This document shows, piece by piece, positions 25,670 to 32,988 of a DNA stretch of 64,000 nt (the stretch's first letter is position 1; every line of letters starts with the position of its first letter). A model generated the notes under the pieces. The model saw only the letters and a program-made list of their open reading frames with translations. It had not been told where the DNA came from and ran no database searches. A program made the translations under genes and the position numbers. The DNA lies in contig NZ_JAKZGS010000006.1 in the NCBI RefSeq assembly GCF_022549695.1, positions 86,706 through 150,705 of the forward strand. Direction: 5' to 3'. The DNA is from Belliella calami (lineage in GTDB: Bacteria; Bacteroidota; Bacteroidia; Cytophagales; Cyclobacteriaceae).

Positions 25670-26026
25670 ATGCATCAGGATCAAATCATTGGGGAAAATT
25701 TAAAAAGCATTCGTCAGAAACTTGGCTTTAACCAAGAACAGGTGGCTGAATACTTACAGATAAATCGTGAGGAGATTAGTTACTATGAAAATGGTATTCG
25801 AAGTGCACCAACCAAAATCCTTAGCAAAATGGCCAATTTATATGGCGTAGATGAATATGATTTTTATGAGGAAGACTTTAAGCTAAGCAGTATTAATCTA
25901 GCTTTGGCTTTTAGAGCAGATAACATCAAGCCTACTGATTTGGAACAAATAGCAAAATTCAAGAAGATTGTTAGAAATTATCTTAGTATGAAATCCATAT
26001 TAGAGCATGAACCAACTCGTTCTTGA
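25670..26026 (+). CDS. XRE family helix-turn-helix regulator
   Basis: 118 aa. The N-terminal HTH_3 domain spans about residues 8-62 (IGENLKSIRQKLGFNQEQVA, INREEISYYENGIRSAPTKI, LYGVDEYDFY); the C-terminal 50 residues are helical (FRADNIKPTDLEQIAKFKKI). It probably represses its own operon at the inverted repeat 25642-25662. The end overlaps the ImmA-type protease gene by 20 bp, as in XRE-COG2856 pairs such as ICEBs1 ImmR/ImmA, where the protease cleaves the repressor. That mechanism is inferred here. Confidence 0.88.
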   Translation: MHQDQIIGENLKSIRQKLGFNQEQVAEYLQINREEISYYENGIRSAPTKILSKMANLYGVDEYDFYEEDFKLSSINLALAFRADNIKPTDLEQIAKFKKIVRNYLSMKSILEHEPTRS

Positions 26027-26741
26027 AAAATATGCTGCTAATTTTCGTTCACAAGGAGGATATAGCAATACAGAAAGCATTCATTTAAAAAGTTTACTTC
26101 ATAAGTTAGGAGTGCTTGCAGTCTTCAGACCTTTGGATATGGAGTTGTCAGGAATAGCTATCAAATCGAGTGATTCCAATCGGTTTATGCTCATCAACAC
26201 ATCTAGGACTCTAGGGCATCAACATTTCACGATTTGTCACGAGCTTTATCATCTATTTATCCAAGAGGGATTTGATTATCAAGTTTGCCAAGTGGGTTTG
26301 TTTGATAAAAAAGATAAGGAAGAGTTTAATGCAGACATTTTTGCATCCAAATTTTTAATTCCTGAAGAAGGAATTCTTGCTTTGGTTCCCGATACAGAGC
26401 TCAGGAAGGCTAAGGTGACTTTAGCCACAGTAATCAGAATAGAGCAGTACTTTTCCTGCTCACGAAGGGCTTTACTTAATCGCTTGTTTGAACTCAAACT
26501 AATAGATAAAAATCAAAAAGAGGAGTATAAAGAAAATGTCAGAGCAAGTGCAATGAATCACGGGTATTCGCATAAGCTTTATGAAAAAAATGAACTAAGT
26601 GAAGTAATTGGTGATTATGGAATTCTCGCTAGGAAATTATTTGAACAAGATAAAATTTCTGAGACTCACTATTATGGACTTTTAGAAGATATAGGATTAG
26701 ATTTTTCTACTTTGAGAAAAAATGGAGATGAAAAAGAATGA
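26007..26741 (+). CDS. ImmA/IrrE family zinc metallopeptidase
   Basis: 244 aa. The HExxH motif is HELYH within HFTICHELYHLFIQEG (about residues 73-88); the third ligand is probably the Glu in EEFNADIFASKFLIPEE (about 107-123). The N-terminal part (LLHKLGVLAVFRPLDMELSG) is the usual ImmA/IrrE lead-in; the C-terminal 100 residues are helical and not recognised. It probably cleaves the XRE regulator encoded upstream, with which it overlaps by 20 bp; it also overlaps the PIN gene by 20 bp. The three genes form one module. No integrase or phage gene is nearby. Confidence 0.88.
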   Translation: MNQLVLEKYAANFRSQGGYSNTESIHLKSLLHKLGVLAVFRPLDMELSGIAIKSSDSNRFMLINTSRTLGHQHFTICHELYHLFIQEGFDYQVCQVGLFDKKDKEEFNADIFASKFLIPEEGILALVPDTELRKAKVTLATVIRIEQYFSCSRRALLNRLFELKLIDKNQKEEYKENVRASAMNHGYSHKLYEKNELSEVIGDYGILARKLFEQDKISETHYYGLLEDIGLDFSTLRKNGDEKE

Positions 26742-27263
26742 TAAAATCATTTTAATTGACGCTGATGTCATCTCTCATTTCATTACAGGCAGCCAAATAC
26801 TCTTGCTACCACAGATTTTTCCTTTTCCTATCAAAGTGTTGGATAAAGTCTATGCAGAAATCTCTCGAATGCCAGGCAGGAAAAATGAGGTGGATAATCT
26901 AATTAATTTCAATCTACTGGAAATAATTGCCTTCCCTGAAAATAACCCATTAGTAAAAAAGAATATTTACATATCAAGAAATTGATGTTCAAAGGTGATG
27001 GGGAATCAGCTTGCCTCGCCGTGGTCCGTTATTCTAAAGATATCCTTGCCAGTAGCAATCTAAAAGACATTGCTAACTACTGTAGAATGCATCAAATCAC
27101 TTATCTCACCACCATGGATTTTCTCTGTCAGGCAGTCAAGAATGGCCAACTCTCGGAAACAGAATGCGACAATTTTATCCAACAAGTCCTGAAAAATGGA
27201 AGCCGATTGCCTGTAAATAGTTGGAAGGAGTTTGAATGTAGAAAAGTTGACATTCAAGATTAA
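26722..27263 (+). CDS. PIN-like domain protein split by a -1 frameshift
   Basis: Two overlapping ORFs (26722-26985, 87 aa; 26982-27263, 93 aa, opening only with TTG) make one 180-aa protein if the ribosome slips back one base at A-AAA-AAG (26955-26961). The joined product has PIN-like RNase features: IILIDADVISHF (about residues 9-20), KVYAEISR (Glu46), GDGESACLAV, SSNLKDI and TTMDFLC. Acidic residues from both halves would be needed for the metal site, so neither half should be active alone. It could be recoding like dnaX, a one-A deletion in a homopolymer (pseudogene), or a sequencing error. It is the third gene of the XRE-ImmA module, overlapping the protease gene by 20 bp. Confidence 0.65.
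26955..26961 (+). other. slippery heptamer A AAA AAG in the PIN gene
   Basis: The heptamer is in the zero frame (codons GTA AAA AAG at 26953-26961), the same sequence and phase as the E. coli dnaX shift site. A -1 slip gives the next codons GAA TAT TTA and enters the downstream frame directly. The zero frame stops at 26983-26985, 22 nt later. I saw no clear downstream hairpin or upstream Shine-Dalgarno-like stimulator. Confidence 0.5.
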
Positions 27264-27320
27264 AAGAAATAACTTTTTAGAAGGTTATTGTATTTGGCTA
27301 GGAACGGAACAGTTCTAACC

Positions 27321-28055
27321 CTACTCCACCTCCACTTTCTCCAACAAAATCTCGGAAAGAAGTTCTAAATCCCCTTTTTTATACAAAGCTTCCATTTCTT
27401 CTACGGGTATCGTCTCATCGATAGGTTTGTAATTTTCATAATCTTGCAGAATCAAACCTCCTATTTTATGCCTATTGATGGCTTTTCGAAATCGGACTCC
27501 TCCTCCATCTGTATGGTAAGAATATGCTAGATAATCCATCAAAAAAGAATCTTGGTTAATCCAAAATAAAAATTCATCATCAAAATCCTCTCCTCCTCCC
27601 TCTTCTGAAAAAGTCACTTTGATCAAGTGGTAATTCTTCCCATCAATAGCTGTTTCTCCGATATAGGTCTTGAAAACAGCTGGATCATTCAATCCATAAG
27701 GCAAATAAGCAAAATACGCCACGGAATTTACTGAGTTCGAGAATGCTTTTAACCTCTCTTCTTCAAGCTTGACTATTTCATCGTTTATCTTTCTCGTAAA
27801 ACCTTCATTATTCAAAATGTCCTTTACTATCCCAATGCTATCAATAAACTCCCGCGTATATTCAAATGCATTTTGGGATTTGAATATAGTATAATGTCGG
27901 TTTCTAAAATCAAAGCTGATCTTTATTTTTTCGAATACTTCTCCACCATGTGCTAGAATTGCCTGATCGACGATTTTTTCTGCTTCTGTACGCTGCTTAC
28001 AACTTAGTAAAACAGAGAATGTAAGTAGTAAAATGAATAAATTTCTCATAATCAA
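27321..28055 (-). CDS. DUF6503-like lipoprotein
   Basis: 244 aa. The hydrophobic N-terminus ends in SVLLSC (lipobox, Cys about residue 19), so it is a lipoprotein. The body resembles the Bacteroidota DUF6503 family: AEKIVDQAILAHGGEVFEKI (about 25-44), FDFRNRHYTIF, AYLPYGLNDPAVFKTYIGE and FLFWINQDSFLMDYLAYSYH. Such folds are beta-rich, LolA/outer-membrane-lipoprotein-carrier-like in appearance, but no function is established. It overlaps the upstream paralog by 4 bp (ATGA), so they form an operon; start ATG 28055 with an alternative at 28049. Confidence 0.7.
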   Translation of the reverse strand: MIMRNLFILLLTFSVLLSCKQRTEAEKIVDQAILAHGGEVFEKIKISFDFRNRHYTIFKSQNAFEYTREFIDSIGIVKDILNNEGFTRKINDEIVKLEEERLKAFSNSVNSVAYFAYLPYGLNDPAVFKTYIGETAIDGKNYHLIKVTFSEEGGGEDFDDEFLFWINQDSFLMDYLAYSYHTDGGGVRFRKAINRHKIGGLILQDYENYKPIDETIPVEEMEALYKKGDLELLSEILLEKVEVE

Positions 28056-28786
28056 TCGATAAAGCTATACGACACAATTTCTTTTAGGCGAATATGATTC
28101 CCCAAGCTATCTGCTTCATAAACTTCCCTTTTTGATGGGAAATCAATCCCGCGATATTTGATCGTTTCTGCAGTATTGCTAACTGTATACCCATTTTTTC
28201 CACTAAGTTTATACCCTATAAACTCACTTGTGGTTGGTAAGAAATAGCAAGAATAAACATCTGAATTTCTACCACCGTCTACTTCAAAAACCAATTCCAC
28301 AGTCTCCACTTCTTTTTCATCCATCAATTTGATTTTGCTCATATAATTGATCCTCGAAGCCTTGTCAATCACACCAAAAGGCAGAGTGAGTGCAATAAAA
28401 GCTTTTTTGATTTCAGCTTCTTTATTGGCCAAAAACCCTTTATTCTGAATATCATTTTCCCCCATCAAATATTTTGTATTAACTCCATCAAAAGTGACAA
28501 TGTGATTTACACTGTCTTTTTCCCAAGAGTTTTTAGCCTCAAAAAAAGGCTTCAATCTAAACTCCATTCGAAATTCACTCGACTTGCTTACTTTTCCCGA
28601 TTCATCAATTTCTTCAACTTTTTTCAAAACCGAGAACTTTTCCAAGGTACTCCAGGTACTTTCCGGATCATGGAATTCTTGTGATTCTTTAATTATATTC
28701 TCAGCTTTTTTGTTTGGTGAAGTTTCACAGGCCGCTATTACCAAAATGATTACAAAAGGTATTATATATTTATTAATTACTTTCAT
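28052..28786 (-). CDS. DUF6503-like lipoprotein, paralog of the next gene
   Basis: 244 aa, the same length as its downstream neighbour. IIPFVIILVIAAC (about residues 8-20) is a lipoprotein signal with Cys20. Shared layout with the neighbour includes KKAENIIKESQEFHD near the N-terminus, LTLPFGVIDKASRINYM in the middle and a late VYSCYFLPTTSEFIGYKL beta segment. The two share ATGA overlap and are translationally coupled. Sequence divergence between them is high, so duplication is old or the relation is structural only. Role unknown; probably periplasmic. Confidence 0.68.
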   Translation of the reverse strand: MKVINKYIIPFVIILVIAACETSPNKKAENIIKESQEFHDPESTWSTLEKFSVLKKVEEIDESGKVSKSSEFRMEFRLKPFFEAKNSWEKDSVNHIVTFDGVNTKYLMGENDIQNKGFLANKEAEIKKAFIALTLPFGVIDKASRINYMSKIKLMDEKEVETVELVFEVDGGRNSDVYSCYFLPTTSEFIGYKLSGKNGYTVSNTAETIKYRGIDFPSKREVYEADSLGNHIRLKEIVSYSFID

Positions 28787-28869
28787 TGCATAAAATTTTA
28801 TAACAAAGCACTTTTAGCAGTTAAAAACGTTGATCGTTTTTAGGCTGCGAGCGAAATGTTGCTAGTTGA

Positions 28870-30189
28870 CTAATAATCTACCGTAAATCTCTTCAAAAAA
28901 GTCCAAATAATCATACCAAAAACAATCCCATATTGAATAAAAAGCAAAATAGCATTTTCTTCTACCAAATCATTTCTGTATGCAGCATAAGAAAGAAATA
29001 TAGCTCCACTCCAAGCCAATAAGACTTTGTTTTTTGTCAACAAACTCAGCCCAAATGCAGGAATAAGATACCAAGGGTGAACTGTAGTTTGAAAAAGGAG
29101 ATAAACCAAGAATATCCATACAATTGCTTCAGCCAATTCAGTTGTTTTCTGAATTTTCCTTTTGAAAACCAGCATAATAATCGTTATAAATGCGAGCAAA
29201 TTCAAAATAGGCCCAAGTGTTTGGATCGGATTATAATCTAGCCAAAAACCAGAAATCCAACGGAAAATGTAATAAATCGAAGCATTGAATTCAAAAGAAC
29301 TTTGGTACAATCTAAAGCTTTTCCAAAAATTCAAATAGCCTGTTTCAAAGATCAAAGGCATTAGGCTAACACCAATTACAAATATTGAGACACCCAAAAA
29401 CCAAATTAGTGATTTCCCTTTCCATGCTCTAATCCAAAGTGGTAAAATCATCAATGGGCTCAACTTCACACCCACTGCCCAAGCCCAGGAGATGCCCGAA
29501 CTTTTTGTTTGATTTTTATGGTAAAAATAGAGCGCAGCCAAAAGCCCTGTCAAAACAATCCCTTCAAAATGTAGATTCCCTGTAAGTTCTAAAATCACCA
29601 GAGGATTGAATGCATAAAGCCAAAGTTTTGAAATCTTCAATCCCAACAAGCTCAGCAAGCTATAAACAAGATAAAAGGTAAATCCTTCAAATACCAAAAT
29701 CAGAAAGCGAAGAATTAAAATATTGGCAAGCAAATTCTCACCTCCTAAGGCAGCTATATAGAAAAACAATTGATGAAATGGAGGATAGACTGAGAAATAC
29801 TCGTGGGAATTCATTCCTTCAAGCAAATTTTGCCAATAAACACTCACCTCGTCAGAAAGCAAAGAAAGTGAATCATGTGGGAAATATAGGTAGGGGTTTA
29901 TGCCATTTCGAATCAATTGACCATCAAAAACAAATCGGAAAAAGTCATCAGAAAGAACTGGCTCTGAAATTATCAGAATCAATCTCAGCAAAAAAGCACA
30001 TATCAATCCCATTTTTAAAGAAACTTCCCAATTCACAGAATAAAAGTAGATTAACAAACTTGCTCCAAAACAGAGGATATAAAGACCAAACTGAACAAAA
30101 AAATCACTTCGATCTACGCAATAGCCCATAATAAATAGCGCTATTGCGTAGATCAAAATGACCATATAAAACTGTATTCTGTTTTTCAA
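28870..30189 (-). CDS. multi-pass glycosyltransferase, GT87/mannosyltransferase-like
   Basis: 439 aa with about ten or more hydrophobic helices. The GT-C hallmark is an acidic first loop, here SDDFFRFVFDGQLIRNGINP (about residues 79-98), followed by YPPFHQLFFYIAALGG (about 135-150). Later segments include FNPLVILELTGNLHFEG and TTVHPWYLIPAFGL, a pattern shared by polyprenol-phosphate-sugar mannosyltransferases such as GT87 and PIG-M. It would move a sugar from a lipid carrier on the periplasmic side. It lies on the same strand as the GT2 cluster (32185-34449), but separated by a palindrome cluster and two genes. Acceptor unknown. Confidence 0.78.
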   Translation of the reverse strand: MKNRIQFYMVILIYAIALFIMGYCVDRSDFFVQFGLYILCFGASLLIYFYSVNWEVSLKMGLICAFLLRLILIISEPVLSDDFFRFVFDGQLIRNGINPYLYFPHDSLSLLSDEVSVYWQNLLEGMNSHEYFSVYPPFHQLFFYIAALGGENLLANILILRFLILVFEGFTFYLVYSLLSLLGLKISKLWLYAFNPLVILELTGNLHFEGIVLTGLLAALYFYHKNQTKSSGISWAWAVGVKLSPLMILPLWIRAWKGKSLIWFLGVSIFVIGVSLMPLIFETGYLNFWKSFRLYQSSFEFNASIYYIFRWISGFWLDYNPIQTLGPILNLLAFITIIMLVFKRKIQKTTELAEAIVWIFLVYLLFQTTVHPWYLIPAFGLSLLTKNKVLLAWSGAIFLSYAAYRNDLVEENAILLFIQYGIVFGMIIWTFLKRFTVDY

Positions 30190-30301
30190 AAAGAAGCTTT
30201 TAAAGGGTTTTTAATGGGTTTTTATTGTTTTATTCAATTATTTAAATAATGTCACGAACTGAAAATAGTTGATACTATTTCTATTGAAAAATGAAAAATT
30301 A

Positions 30302-30730
30302 AACCCCTTCGGGGTTAATCTTTTCGGGACGAGATATATGATTTATCCACCGCATTTTAAGCGGGGCTATTCAAGGTTAAACCCCATTCGGGGTTTAAAT
30401 CACATTACCTAATGTCTATCATCCTTCATTCTTCTTACACTCTCCATATTCTCAAGTCATCGGGTCATGACCCGATGCTTGGATCATAAGCCCTTTCAGG
30501 GCTATCTTTGTCACGTCCTGAAATTACTTGACATTTTTTTTATACTTATCCTCTCGTTTTATAGGCAAGTCATTTCGACTAAAAGAGCCTGCCCCGTAGA
30601 ATTACGGGGAGAAATCTCATACTGAATTTCACACCCCAACTTCAATTTAACTTTCCAGTTTCAAATAGGGACAAGACCTCCCCGCAATTCTGCGGGACAA
30701 GCTTCTCCCGAATGCTTTCGGGATCGAGGT
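30302..30730. repeat. cluster of short palindromes (REP-like)
   Basis: At least seven hairpins in about 430 bp: AACCCC/GGGGTT (30302-30316), CCGC/GCGG (30350-30364), TTAAACCCC/GGGGTTTAA (30377-30398), the perfect 20-mer CATCGGGTCATGACCCGATG (30458-30477), AGCCCT/AGGGCT (30489-30503), CCCCGT/ACGGGG (30592-30609), and CCGC/GCGG plus CCCGA/TCGGG (30678-30722). The part 30350-30400 resembles 57325-57375. No ORF is present in 30190-30779. Confidence 0.8.
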
Positions 30731-30779
30731 GACTTGTCTCAGTCTCAAGTCTTTTATCTCGCTTCTCGCTTCTTGAAAA

Positions 30780-31673
30780 TCAATTTTTCAATTTCAATTC
30801 ATCCCTTAAAAATTCGTCTTCGACTTTGTTTCTTTTCCAATAGTCAAGCACTTTCACAGCTTTGCGCTTTGCTTGTGTTACTTCTTTTGAACCGTCTGAC
30901 CTAGTATGAGTCTCTTCCCATGCCATTATTTGGTAAGGAAAATCTTTTTCAAAATCGATTTTTAACACACGAATACCGGAGCTATAAGTCAATTCTAGCT
31001 GCTTTCGATCATTGCTGATATCTTGGATTCTAATAAAAGCTTCTTCTGCAGCCAATTCTTGATGGCTAAAACGCTGATAAATCAAAGATGGAAAAACACT
31101 CACACCACCCAAAGGAATCTCCGAAGGAGAAATTCGAATCAGATTCCACAAATCATCTTCCGCAAGACCTGTCACTGAAATAGAAGCATCACCTTCTGAT
31201 TCAAAGTAGGAATTCAGGTTTCCAGAATAAGAATCAGTACCAGATAAGTTGATTTGAGAAAAACTCTGACCACACCATTCCTGAACACTAGAGGAAAATT
31301 TGAGTCCTTGAGACCTTTCTTTGGTAGGGGTGAAAGCCGAAAGCATGATATGGTATGGATAGATACCTGTCACAAAATCTCGGGTTTGATTCATTTTCAA
31401 AACCGCGATTTTATCATTTCCTGCATCCTGCGGATTGTCTAATTTCACCTGTTTTTTTCTTGAAAAATCTTCTGTAACAAAGATCAACACAGCCTCTCCT
31501 TGACGTTCTTCTCCATACCTGTATTGTATGAGGTCAAAACTACTGATCTCAGCTTTTCCTTGAAACCAATATTTCCCCCATTCTTCAAAATCGATGTTTT
31601 CACGTGTAGGAGTCTTTGAGCAAGAAACTATTAAAAGAATAGATGCTGTAAACAAAATTGTTTGTAATTTCAT
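30780..31673 (-). CDS. uncharacterised lipoprotein
   Basis: 297 aa. MKLQTILFTASILLIVSC is a lipoprotein signal with Cys18, so it is anchored to the inner or outer membrane facing the periplasm. The mature part (ENIDFEEWGKYWFQGKAEIS, YRYGEERQGEAVLIFVTEDF, DFPYQIMAWEETHTRSDGS) matches a conserved Bacteroidota family sometimes labelled, without good reason, septum formation inhibitor; it lacks the Maf nucleotide-pyrophosphatase fold. I recognise the pattern but not a function. Divergent from the DUF1801 gene, 50 bp apart. Confidence 0.65.
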   Translation of the reverse strand: MKLQTILFTASILLIVSCSKTPTRENIDFEEWGKYWFQGKAEISSFDLIQYRYGEERQGEAVLIFVTEDFSRKKQVKLDNPQDAGNDKIAVLKMNQTRDFVTGIYPYHIMLSAFTPTKERSQGLKFSSSVQEWCGQSFSQINLSGTDSYSGNLNSYFESEGDASISVTGLAEDDLWNLIRISPSEIPLGGVSVFPSLIYQRFSHQELAAEEAFIRIQDISNDRKQLELTYSSGIRVLKIDFEKDFPYQIMAWEETHTRSDGSKEVTQAKRKAVKVLDYWKRNKVEDEFLRDELKLKN

Positions 31674-31723
31674 AGCTGTAAATTATTTAGTATACAAATT
31701 TAGATAAAAGAAGTAATTAGCCC

Positions 31724-32179
31724 ATGCAATATAATGTAAACTCAGTAAAAGAATATCTTTCTGTTGTACCAGAAGAAAAACAGAAAATTGTAGAGAGGTT
31801 GAGAGCTGTAATTTTGGACAACTTACCAGAAGGATTTGAAGAAACTATCCAGTATGGAATGATTGGCTATGTGGTTCCACATCAAACTTACCCATCAGGC
31901 TACCATTGCAAACCTTCAGATCCACTTCCTTTTATGGCATTGGCAAGCCAAAAAAACCATATTGGTTTTTATCACATGGGACTTTATGCGGATAAGAATC
32001 TCTTGGATTGGTTTACCAAAGAATATTCATTAACGATCAAAACCAAGCTTGATATGGGAAAAAGCTGTATCCGCTTTAAGAAAGAAGAACAAATTCCATT
32101 CAGATTAATTGGAGAATTGGTAAGCAAGATGAATGTAAATGAATGGATTCAGCTATATGAAGAAAACATAAAATCTTAG
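31724..32179 (+). CDS. DUF1801 domain-containing protein
   Basis: 151 aa, soluble. Matches the DUF1801 (YdhG/YjbR-like) family: VVPEEKQKIVERLRAVILDN (about residues 14-33), FEETIQYGMIGYVVP (about 38-52), ASQKNHIGFYHMGLYADKNL (about 77-96) and MGKSCIRFKKEEQIPFRLIG. The fold is TusA/YjbR-like and the role is unknown; in some bacteria relatives are linked to iron uptake. It converges on the GT2 gene with a 5-bp gap. Confidence 0.82.
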   Translation: MQYNVNSVKEYLSVVPEEKQKIVERLRAVILDNLPEGFEETIQYGMIGYVVPHQTYPSGYHCKPSDPLPFMALASQKNHIGFYHMGLYADKNLLDWFTKEYSLTIKTKLDMGKSCIRFKKEEQIPFRLIGELVSKMNVNEWIQLYEENIKS

Positions 32180-32184
32180 CCAAT

Positions 32185-32874
32185 TCACCAATACTTATAA
32201 ATCGTCCAAAGAATCTTATATCCTGCTCCAAACACACCTTTTACTGTTCCACTCACTTTGGAAATACCTATCCTCTTTTTATAATCCACTGGGACTTCTG
32301 TGGTTTTATAACCAGCCTTTGCTGCTTTGATCTGCATTTCTATTGTCCATCCATAGTTTTGATCCACCATTCCCAAAGCTGTCAATTTATCCCATTTGAT
32401 AGCTCGAAACGGACCTAAATCGGTGTAAGAAGTTTTATAAATCAAACGCATCAGTGAAGTTGAAAGCCAATTGCCAAAAACCTGAGGAATTGTCATAGAA
32501 CCACTTTCCCTATTTCCCAATGCCCTAGAACCAATCACCATATCAAAATCATCCTCCATGATTGGTTTTACCAAGTCTAGCAATTGCTCTGGATAATCAG
32601 AGTAATCCCCATCCAAAAACACCAAGATATCAGGAAGCACTTTCTGTTTGGATATAAAATCCATTCCAGTCAAGCAAGCTTTCCCATACCCCATTTGCAA
32701 TTCATCCAAAACAATAGCACCTGCGTTTTGAGCTACTTCTTTGGTAAGATCAGTAGATCGATTATTGACCACCACAACATTTCTAACCAATTTTGGTATG
32801 TCATTGATCACTTTACCAATGGAGTTCTCTTCATTGAAAGCTGGGATGATTACATCTATTTTTATATTGGTCAA
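32185..32874 (-). CDS. glycosyltransferase family 2, DPM1-like
   Basis: 229 aa, GT-A fold. IDVIIPAFNEENSIGKVIND (about residues 6-25) binds the nucleotide sugar; LVFLDGDYSDYP (about 85-96) carries the DxD-like metal motif; GSRALGNRESGSM (about 119-131) and FGNWLSTSLMRLIY follow. It lacks the C-terminal membrane helices of bactoprenol glucosyltransferases, as in soluble dolichyl-phosphate-mannose synthase relatives. It probably makes a polyprenyl-phosphate sugar, which would suit the GT-C enzyme at 28870. It ends the cluster that starts with Crp/Fnr, 114 bp after the larger GT2 gene. Confidence 0.88.
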   Translation of the reverse strand: MTNIKIDVIIPAFNEENSIGKVINDIPKLVRNVVVVNNRSTDLTKEVAQNAGAIVLDELQMGYGKACLTGMDFISKQKVLPDILVFLDGDYSDYPEQLLDLVKPIMEDDFDMVIGSRALGNRESGSMTIPQVFGNWLSTSLMRLIYKTSYTDLGPFRAIKWDKLTALGMVDQNYGWTIEMQIKAAKAGYKTTEVPVDYKKRIGISKVSGTVKGVFGAGYKILWTIYKYW

Positions 32875-32988
32875 AAGATTTTATTGTTTAATAGCTTAAA
32901 GTTAATTCAATGGGTTTAGGGAATGATATGGAAAAATATCCAAATTTCCACTCAATATCCATAAATATCTATCTTATCCAACACCTAC

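Noticed and set aside
30780-31673. Maf septum formation inhibitor
   Set aside because: The name is sometimes attached to this family, but the protein is an exported lipoprotein and lacks Maf nucleotide-pyrophosphatase motifs.
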